Positions 6,237-11,411 of a stretch of 11,411 bases of DNA are shown here, piece after piece (the first letter of the stretch is position 1; each line of letters starts with the position of its first letter). The stretch is from Acholeplasmatales bacterium (GTDB lineage: Bacteria > Bacillota_I > Bacilli_A > Acholeplasmatales > Anaeroplasmataceae). Location of the stretch: NCBI GenBank assembly GCA_900770055.1, contig CAAGJD010000139.1, positions 1-11,411 on the forward strand, written 5' to 3'. The notes beneath the pieces are model-generated. The model was not told the DNA's origin, made no database searches, and saw only the letters and a program-made list of their open reading frames with translations. The position numbers and the translations under genes were made by a program.

Positions 6237-8023
6237 TAATCCTCAATCCTTATATTATATTTTTTAAACCAAAAATCAATTTGGTATATATATGCCATTA
6301 AGGCGGTTTTACGCATTAGCTGACCATACCATGGGTATGAAAGCTCATCATCACTAATAAGCTTTTTAAGCATATTAATATCAAATAAACTATGAACTAT
6401 ACTAGTTTCATCATTAATAACTCTAATTAATAATTGTTTTACCATTCCATCGTAATTGTGCGACATACTTTTAGGGTATGGACTTTTTTTACGATTGATA
6501 ACAGCCTTATCAACATCGTTTTTAAAAGCATCTCTTAGTAGCTTCTTTTCTTTTTTAAATCGGTATTTATATTTAAAGGGAATATTATATAGCTCCTCTA
6601 CTAGTTTTTTATCACAAAATGGTACTCTTACCTCCAAGGATTTATTCATAGTCATTCTGTCTTTACGATCAAGTAAATTAGCCATAAAATATTGCATATT
6701 TAAATAAGTCATTATCCTATGCTCGTTATCTATTTTCTTAGCATCAAGTAAAATAGGAGCTTCCTTTACTGCTTTATTATATTCTTCCTCTACATATTCT
6801 TTAAGCTTTAACTTATTTTTATATTTTTCATTTAGTAGACTTTCACGATATTCAATATTTCTTATCCAAGGAAATATTTTTCTTTCATTCTCTTTTTTAT
6901 AATACCAAGAATAACCACCAAATAATTCATCAGCACATTCGCCTGATAATGATACCTTGTGTTTTTTTGAAATAACCTCTGCTATATAAAGCATAGAACT
7001 ATCAATATCAGTCATTCCCGGACCATCCTTAGCAATTACTGCCTCATTAAGATTTTTAATTAGCTCATCATTACTTATTTTAGCAAGATAAAGATTAGCT
7101 CCTATTTTAGAGCTGATGATTTTAGCATAATCATAGTCTTTAGATATTTCAAATTCATTAGCTTTAAAGTCTTCATCATTATCTTCATAATCTAATGTGT
7201 AGCAATCGAGATTATTCTTCTTTTTCGCAACAAGTGTTGAAATTATTGAAGAATCTAATCCACCTGATAAAAAGGTAGATACACCAACATCTGATATCGT
7301 TTGTCTATTAATTGCATCACTTAATAGCTTATGAATATCATTTACACATTCTTTATACCCTTTAGTGTATTTGAAGGCTCTAACCTTGTAATATTCAATG
7401 ATTTTATACCCATTTTTATTTAGACTTATATAATGTCCTGCAGGAAGCTCATATATTCCTTTATATAATGTTTTACCTTTACTATGCGAAGGCCCCATAC
7501 CAAGTAGTTCACATAAGCCTTCATTAGTAACAATTGCTTCTTTTTTATAGGCTAAGATAGCCTTTATTTCACTTGCGACAATAATATCATTATCGATAAA
7601 TGAATAATAAAGTGGCTTAACTCCAAACATATCTCTAGCAATTAAAACATCGTCATTATCTATATAGACAAATGAAAATATACCATTTAGCTTATCTAAA
7701 GCTCCTACATCATACTTTATTAATAGTTTTAATAATAAATACGTATCTGATGAATATTTTAAATCTTCTCCTAAATAATTTTTAAGCTCATCAATATTAT
7801 ATATTTCACCATTATATATTAAATGATGATTCATTATACTCATAGGCTGTTTACCATTTTCAACATCAATTATTGATAACCTTTTATGACCTAAGCTATG
7901 ATTTTTCTTAAATAGATAACCAAAATCATCTGGTCCACGATGATTTAGCGTTTCACAAGAGTTAATAAAGTCTTGATAATTACATTTAGTATGGAAATTA
8001 CTTTTATATACTATTCCACACAA
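6236..8023 (-). CDS. asnB: Asparagine synthetase (glutamine-hydrolysing)
   Basis: Converts aspartate, glutamine and ATP to asparagine and glutamate in the cytoplasm. With the start used here the 595-residue chain begins Met-Cys-Gly-Ile, placing the catalytic cysteine at residue 2 as class II glutaminases require. Glutaminase motifs: HRGPD (28-32), LGHKRLSIID, YNGEIYN (70-76) and ARDMFGVKPLYY. The synthetase domain has the ATP-pyrophosphatase loop SGGLDSS (253-259) and SGECADELFGGY (360-371), where the usual SGEG is SGEC. DRKDRMTM and LEVRVPF follow. A longer frame from GTG at 8032 would bury the cysteine at position 5 and use its own ribosome site as codons, so TTG at 8023 is preferred. It is the first gene of a coupled unit with the gerW-like gene, suggesting a role like the sporulation synthetase AsnO (inference). 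Confidence 0.94.
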   Translation of the reverse strand: MCGIVYKSNFHTKCNYQDFINSCETLNHRGPDDFGYLFKKNHSLGHKRLSIIDVENGKQPMSIMNHHLIYNGEIYNIDELKNYLGEDLKYSSDTYLLLKLLIKYDVGALDKLNGIFSFVYIDNDDVLIARDMFGVKPLYYSFIDNDIIVASEIKAILAYKKEAIVTNEGLCELLGMGPSHSKGKTLYKGIYELPAGHYISLNKNGYKIIEYYKVRAFKYTKGYKECVNDIHKLLSDAINRQTISDVGVSTFLSGGLDSSIISTLVAKKKNNLDCYTLDYEDNDEDFKANEFEISKDYDYAKIISSKIGANLYLAKISNDELIKNLNEAVIAKDGPGMTDIDSSMLYIAEVISKKHKVSLSGECADELFGGYSWYYKKENERKIFPWIRNIEYRESLLNEKYKNKLKLKEYVEEEYNKAVKEAPILLDAKKIDNEHRIMTYLNMQYFMANLLDRKDRMTMNKSLEVRVPFCDKKLVEELYNIPFKYKYRFKKEKKLLRDAFKNDVDKAVINRKKSPYPKSMSHNYDGMVKQLLIRVINDETSIVHSLFDINMLKKLISDDELSYPWYGQLMRKTALMAYIYQIDFWFKKYNIRIED

Positions 8024-8027
8024 TATT

Positions 8028-8036
8028 ATCACATCC
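8028..8036 (-). promoter_or_regulatory. Ribosome binding site that decides the asnB start
   Basis: The minus strand reads GGATGTGAT, one mismatch from GGAGGTGAT. The GGATG core is 8 nt before TTG at 8023. The alternative GTG start at 8032 lies inside this site. Confidence 0.7.
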
Positions 8037-8041
8037 CATAT

Positions 8042-8068
8042 TAGAATATGAAATATAAATAATTTGGT
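8042..8068 (-). promoter_or_regulatory. Possible sigma-K-like promoter of asnB-gerW
   Basis: The minus strand has ACC (8066-8068), exactly 15 nt, then CATATTCTA (8042-8050). This fits the sigma-K pattern ACm-N15/16-CATAnnnTA. It lies directly after the terminator of the preceding gene. The leader to TTG 8023 would be short. A TTGTTA at 8067-8072 could also be a vegetative -35, but no good TATAAT stands 16-18 nt away. Confidence 0.35.
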
Positions 8069-8071
8069 AAC

Positions 8072-8096
8072 AAAAAAAGGAGAAAATTAATTCTCC
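8072..8096 (-). terminator. Intrinsic terminator after the surE/162-aa unit
   Basis: On the minus strand GGAGAA (8091-8096), a 6-nt loop and TTCTCC (8079-8084) are followed by TTTTTTTG. The stop codon of the 162-residue gene lies in the loop. A 6-bp stem is modest, so some read-through into asnB is possible. Confidence 0.65.
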
Positions 8097-8575
8097 AATT
8101 TCTTCTTTTCACATATTTCTATTCGGTTTTTAAAGCCAAGCTTTTTATAATATGAAATTGCCATATCTAGACTACCACCTAATTCATATAGATAAGCATC
8201 CTTAGCCATTCCTTCAAAGCTAGATTCTTTTATTCGTTGGAAAGCTACTAAATCAAAACGATTAAATCTTAATAAAATTCTTTCTAGTCCAGTAAAATAT
8301 AAATCACGATATTCTTTATCAGTTTCTTCAAGTGATATCTTTTCAACTTCAGCTATAGCATTTTTTAATGAAATAGGATCTAATACTTTATAGCCTAATT
8401 GATATGATAAAAGATTATAAACACAAGTATAAGTATATTTTTCTTTAGTATATTTATAATTTGGCTTTTCCATCATAGAAAAAGCAGTCATATCCATCTT
8501 ATAGCATAAACCAATAGATTCTTTACTTTGTGTTCTAACTCCTAAAAATTTAAGCATTTCTTCAATTGTAAGCAT
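8087..8575 (-). CDS. Conserved-looking protein of unknown function, SurE partner
   Basis: I do not recognise this 162-residue protein. It is predicted soluble: no signal peptide, no membrane segment, no cysteine cluster or catalytic signature that I can name. The chain looks mostly helical, with an aromatic-rich middle (NYKYTKEKYTYTCVYNLLSYQLGYKVL, in two blocks at about 39-65). The C-terminal helix-turn-helix unit around 125-155 (YLYELGGSLDMAISYYKKLGF) resembles a TPR or Sel1 half-repeat. It starts one base after the surE stop (TAG-T-ATG), with AAGGTG inside the end of surE as ribosome site, so the two proteins are made together. The long clean frame, good ribosome site and terminator overlapping its stop argue that it is real. 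An accessory or interaction partner role for SurE would be a guess. Confidence 0.85.
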   Translation of the reverse strand: MLTIEEMLKFLGVRTQSKESIGLCYKMDMTAFSMMEKPNYKYTKEKYTYTCVYNLLSYQLGYKVLDPISLKNAIAEVEKISLEETDKEYRDLYFTGLERILLRFNRFDLVAFQRIKESSFEGMAKDAYLYELGGSLDMAISYYKKLGFKNRIEICEKKKLEN

Positions 8576-8576
8576 A

Positions 8577-9305
8577 CTATTTCACCTTACCTTCTAAAGT
8601 CTTATAAGCGTTAATATCAAGCTGTTCAACCTTAAGTGGAACAAATGTTATATAGCCTTGATTAGCTAGATATACATCTGTTTCTTCATTTGTATCATGA
8701 GTTATTTCTTCGGATTCTACATGATACAAGCCATCTTCCTTAAGTTCAAAGATAGTATTAAAAATCTTTATACCCTGTGTAGCTAGCCTATAACCATTAT
8801 GATTAATAAATTTATTTATTGGATAATTAATATTTAGTACATATTTATTTGAATATAGCTTATTATCAAATATATATTTTAATAAATCATCTATTGAATC
8901 ATAGACAATATCAAATGAATCAAAATCAGTAGATATTGCAACTGCGGGCATTCCTTCAATTAATGATTCTCTTGCGGCAGCTACAGTACCAGAATAGATA
9001 ATATCTGTCCCAAGGTTTAAGCCATTATTAATCCCTGAAAAAACAATGTCGTATTTCTTTTTTAAGACACTTGCTATTCTAACACAATCACAAGGCATTC
9101 CTGATACAGAATAAAAATCAATTTCATTTAGAGAATATCTTTTTTTAAATTCTAGTGGAGTGTGTAAAATTACACTATGACTAGAAGCACTTCTTCCTCT
9201 ATCTGGACCTATAACAGTAACATCACCATATTTTTTTAAAGCATTAGCTAGTATTTTAATTCCTAATGCATCATATCCATCATCATTAACAACTAATATA
9301 TTCAT
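8577..9305 (-). CDS. surE: 5'/3'-nucleotidase SurE
   Basis: SurE is a metal-dependent cytoplasmic phosphatase acting on nucleoside monophosphates, and in some species on short polyphosphate. It is linked to stationary-phase survival. The 242 residues have the family hallmarks: NDDG at 7-10 immediately after the first strand (metal-binding Asp8, Asp9), GPDRGRSASSHS (about 33-44, metal-ligand serine), SGINNGLNLGTDIIYSGTVAAARE (about 94-117, in the order expected, with the metal-binding Asn), and LNINYP before the swapped C-terminal arm. Length is normal. Transcription probably starts from the extended -10 at 9327-9335. The ribosome site (GGTGAT) is weak. It is coupled to the 162-residue gene downstream. 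SurE is common in Gram-negatives, archaea and some Clostridia, but B. subtilis lacks it as far as I know, so its presence here beside cotE-type genes is mildly notable. Confidence 0.95.
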   Translation of the reverse strand: MNILVVNDDGYDALGIKILANALKKYGDVTVIGPDRGRSASSHSVILHTPLEFKKRYSLNEIDFYSVSGMPCDCVRIASVLKKKYDIVFSGINNGLNLGTDIIYSGTVAAARESLIEGMPAVAISTDFDSFDIVYDSIDDLLKYIFDNKLYSNKYVLNINYPINKFINHNGYRLATQGIKIFNTIFELKEDGLYHVESEEITHDTNEETDVYLANQGYITFVPLKVEQLDINAYKTLEGKVK

Positions 9306-9326
9306 AAATTATTATCACCATTTGTA

Positions 9327-9335
9327 ATTATATCA
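9327..9335 (-). promoter_or_regulatory. Extended -10 promoter of surE
   Basis: The minus strand reads TGATATAAT (TG at 9334-9335, TATAAT at 9327-9332), 22 nt before the surE ATG and just downstream of the pectate lyase terminator. No strong -35 is visible, which is acceptable for an extended -10. Confidence 0.5.
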
Positions 9336-9350
9336 CTTCAAATTGAAATA

Positions 9351-9379
9351 GAAAAGAAAAGAATGCCCGAAGGCATTCT
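9351..9379 (-). terminator. Intrinsic terminator of the pectate lyase gene
   Basis: On the minus strand a perfect 8-bp stem AGAATGCC/GGCATTCT (9360-9367 with 9372-9379) is closed by a C(TTCG)G tetraloop, an exceptionally stable RNA loop, and followed by TTTTCTTTTC. It begins 12 nt after the stop codon. Confidence 0.92.
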
Positions 9380-9391
9380 AAATTATTAATT

Positions 9392-11411
9392 TTATTTTTT
9401 AGTATCTGCTTGGATAGATACTAGCTTAGAAGTATATGCAGCTAATGCATCTTTTAATTCCGTATTAACACCATAATCTGCATCATTTTTAGGATCTGAG
9501 AAATCCCAAGAGAAATCTCCACCCTGAAGTCTACCTGCGTATTTCTTAACAGTGTTCATTGCATCCTCTGGAGTTTGAACATTGTAGCTATAGAATGTTG
9601 ATGCAGTATCAAAGTTATTATAAGTTGTACCACCTTGAACTGTTTTATATGTAGAAGGTACAGTTTCATTACGGCTTGATGCTTCATATGCATCAAAGCT
9701 TGTCGCATTATTCTTATGTGTTATGTATGAGAATACTGCTTCTATAGCAGAATTGTCAAATACAAAGCTATTACCATATGATTTAATCATACCACCATTT
9801 TCACCAGAGAATGTGCCATCACCTAAAGCATCAGTACCTTGCATTGAGCTCATCATAGGCTTAGAAGTATTATAGAAATAATTATTTTCAACAAATACAC
9901 TTGATCCAGTTGTAGCACCTACGCCATATTTAGCAACTCCATCATAGAAGTTATTATAAACGTGAACAGTCATGGTTCTAACACGTGGATGACGAGAATC
10001 TGAATGGTCAAACCAGTTATGATGATATGTAATATAGTTTTCACCTGTTTCACTCTTCATACCACATAATGACATTTTACCTGAATCATAGAAATGAATA
10101 TATGAAAGTGTTAAGTTTTTAGAATCATCCTTTAAATCTAAAGAACCATCACCCTTAGCTTGGTCATTTGCAGAACCTGTAGAGCCATAGAAAATATCGC
10201 AATTATGAATCCAACAGTTACTAGAAGATTTTAAAGATATACCATCATCTTTAAATAACATAATACCTAAATTTCTAACTTCAACACTTCTAACCTTATT
10301 TAATAATATACCAAGATAAGATAAAGTAGCATCATTACCAATACCTTCAATTGTAATATTTGTTTCTGTATAACCTTTACCCTTTATTTGAAGTGATTGA
10401 TTTTCACCATTTACAGTTACATTGTTACCATTAATATTTCCAATCATTCTTATAGATAATGGTTGTGATTCATAGCCTTTTTCATAAGCTGCTAATATAT
10501 TTTGAAGACCTGTTTTTGTCTCAATGTTTGAAGCTGAAGTATGAACATCTAAAGTAACTTTATCGAAATTATCTTTAGTTATATATAAAATTCTTGCGTT
10601 ATTCTTAAGTGTACCATCCATATTATAAGCGCCTGGTACATATGAAGATTCACCATTTCCTACAGTAAATGCATATCCTGCTCTGTCATGAGCTATAACT
10701 TCAACTGAAGTAGTCGTAGCCTTACCCTCTACTCCACCTACAACTGCAGCAACCTTAATACTGTAGTTACCTAAAGAAAGACCAACAAAATCAGCGCGCA
10801 TGTATGTTGAATAATTTCTAATTAATTCATCATCTAAACGCTTATATTCTGTTTCGCCAGATTTTTTATAATATACATTATAATAATCAGCACCTTCAAC
10901 TAAATCAAATTCAATATAAGCAGATTCCATATTACCTTCAGCAAGAGTAATATTAACTAAACCTGTTGTATTATCTTTAATATATTCATCAATTGCGCTA
11001 ATTCCAGCTTGTAGATTTTCAGTAATTGCATCCTTTGTTGTTGAACTATTAATACTTGATTTATATGTTGAAACGATAGAATTAATTCCATCCTTTAAAT
11101 CAGGATAAAGTACAATTTTAGCATTTGCATAGTTTGTAAGATTTTCAATAGATGCAGTTTTAAATTCAGCAACTGATAATAATGCATAATTATAAACTGT
11201 TTGCATTTCTAATAAATATTCATTATAAATATTTGTAAGTTCAGTTTCAGTAGTTGCTGCATTAAATTTTGTATTTGCTTCAGCTAATAAAGAATTAATC
11301 TTACTAATTTCAGTGCTATGCTCACTAGAATTTAAATCTTTTAATAAATCATTTGCTGCTTTTGCAAGAGCATTGATTTTTTCTGTTTTCTTTTCTGCTA
11401 AAATTTCTGCA
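9392..11411 (-). CDS. Multidomain pectate lyase (PL1-type), C-terminal part, runs off right edge
   Basis: The frame is open from the stop at 9392 to the right edge: 672 codons. The Met at 11206 is internal, because upstream codons continue as helical, Ala/Glu/Lys/Asn-rich sequence without a stop. Domains in order: a helical stalk resembling FIVAR-type extracellular repeats (about 11410-11000); a fibronectin-III-like domain with YYNVYYKKSGETEYKRL and a GNYSIKVAAV strand (about 10960-10690); and a right-handed beta-helix pectate lyase domain (about 10560-9700). Lyase motifs are NCWIHNCDIFYG, KGDGSLDLKDDSKNLTLSY (calcium-binding acidic residues), HHNWFDHSDSRHPRVR with the RHPR catalytic arginine region at 9983-9994, and VHVYNNFYDG. 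It should cleave polygalacturonate by beta-elimination outside the cell; the secretion signal would lie beyond the edge. The C-terminus has no LPXTG or membrane anchor, so anchoring, if any, is N-terminal. Its own terminator follows. Confidence 0.93.
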   Translation of the reverse strand, partial: AEILAEKKTEKINALAKAANDLLKDLNSSEHSTEISKINSLLAEANTKFNAATTETELTNIYNEYLLEMQTVYNYALLSVAEFKTASIENLTNYANAKIVLYPDLKDGINSIVSTYKSSINSSTTKDAITENLQAGISAIDEYIKDNTTGLVNITLAEGNMESAYIEFDLVEGADYYNVYYKKSGETEYKRLDDELIRNYSTYMRADFVGLSLGNYSIKVAAVVGGVEGKATTTSVEVIAHDRAGYAFTVGNGESSYVPGAYNMDGTLKNNARILYITKDNFDKVTLDVHTSASNIETKTGLQNILAAYEKGYESQPLSIRMIGNINGNNVTVNGENQSLQIKGKGYTETNITIEGIGNDATLSYLGILLNKVRSVEVRNLGIMLFKDDGISLKSSSNCWIHNCDIFYGSTGSANDQAKGDGSLDLKDDSKNLTLSYIHFYDSGKMSLCGMKSETGENYITYHHNWFDHSDSRHPRVRTMTVHVYNNFYDGVAKYGVGATTGSSVFVENNYFYNTSKPMMSSMQGTDALGDGTFSGENGGMIKSYGNSFVFDNSAIEAVFSYITHKNNATSFDAYEASSRNETVPSTYKTVQGGTTYNNFDTASTFYSYNVQTPEDAMNTVKKYAGRLQGGDFSWDFSDPKNDADYGVNTELKDALAAYTSKLVSIQADTKK

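Noticed and set aside
6456..6707. Plus-strand frame inside asnB
   Set aside because: It is antisense to the conserved asparagine synthetase C-terminal region and lacks a ribosome site.
11207..11411. Upstream non-coding region of the pectate lyase with start at the Met 11206
   Set aside because: Translation upstream continues without a stop to the window edge with the same helical composition, and no ribosome site precedes that Met. The gene is therefore partial and does not start there.

Overview
The window is AT-rich DNA, densely packed with mostly short-leader genes and intrinsic terminators, typical of a low-GC Bacillota chromosome. CotE (an outer spore-coat morphogenetic protein, essentially a Bacilli marker) close to MutS, together with a GerW/YtfJ-family sporulation protein, points to a spore-forming lineage of Bacilli in the broad sense, or one descended from spore formers. 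The large pectate lyase suggests a plant-polysaccharide-using, possibly gut-dwelling, anaerobe, and rubrerythrin fits an anaerobic or microaerophilic lifestyle. The species cannot be fixed from the sequence. All genes read cleanly in the standard bacterial code. None of the eleven visible stop codons is TGA.

Layout. Minus strand, 1-4141, in transcription order: cotE, terminator; rubrerythrin with its own promoter, then terminator; a 537-residue tail-anchored acidic protein of unknown function, then mutS (N-terminal 419 residues, running off the left edge). Plus strand, 4233-5089: a DJ-1/PfpI-family protein overlapping yidD, ended by an 18-bp hairpin that also serves the convergent gene. Minus strand, 5091-9305, in transcription order: surE, an unknown 162-residue protein, a terminator; asnB overlapping a gerW-like gene; then a Sel1/TPR-repeat protein. 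Minus strand, 9351-11411: the C-terminal 672 residues of a multidomain PL1-type pectate lyase entering from the right edge, with its terminator.

Three gene starts are better placed downstream of the longest possible one. cotE starts at 4141 and DJ-1 at 4262. asnB has a TTG start at 8023 that puts the catalytic cysteine at position 2.

How the genes work together. mutS is DNA mismatch repair, and its partner gene here is unknown. cotE and gerW are sporulation functions, and both transcription units carry a sigma-K-like CATAnnnTA element, unlike the TATAAT-type promoters before the other units. asnB makes asparagine and may be a sporulation-linked synthetase like B. subtilis AsnO (inference). 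yidD assists membrane-protein insertion. The region looks mainly like ordinary core genome. The least explained items are the 537-residue protein before mutS, the 162-residue SurE partner and the asnB-gerW coupling. No mobile element, CRISPR array, tRNA or rRNA was seen, and no gene-free stretch exceeds 300 bases.
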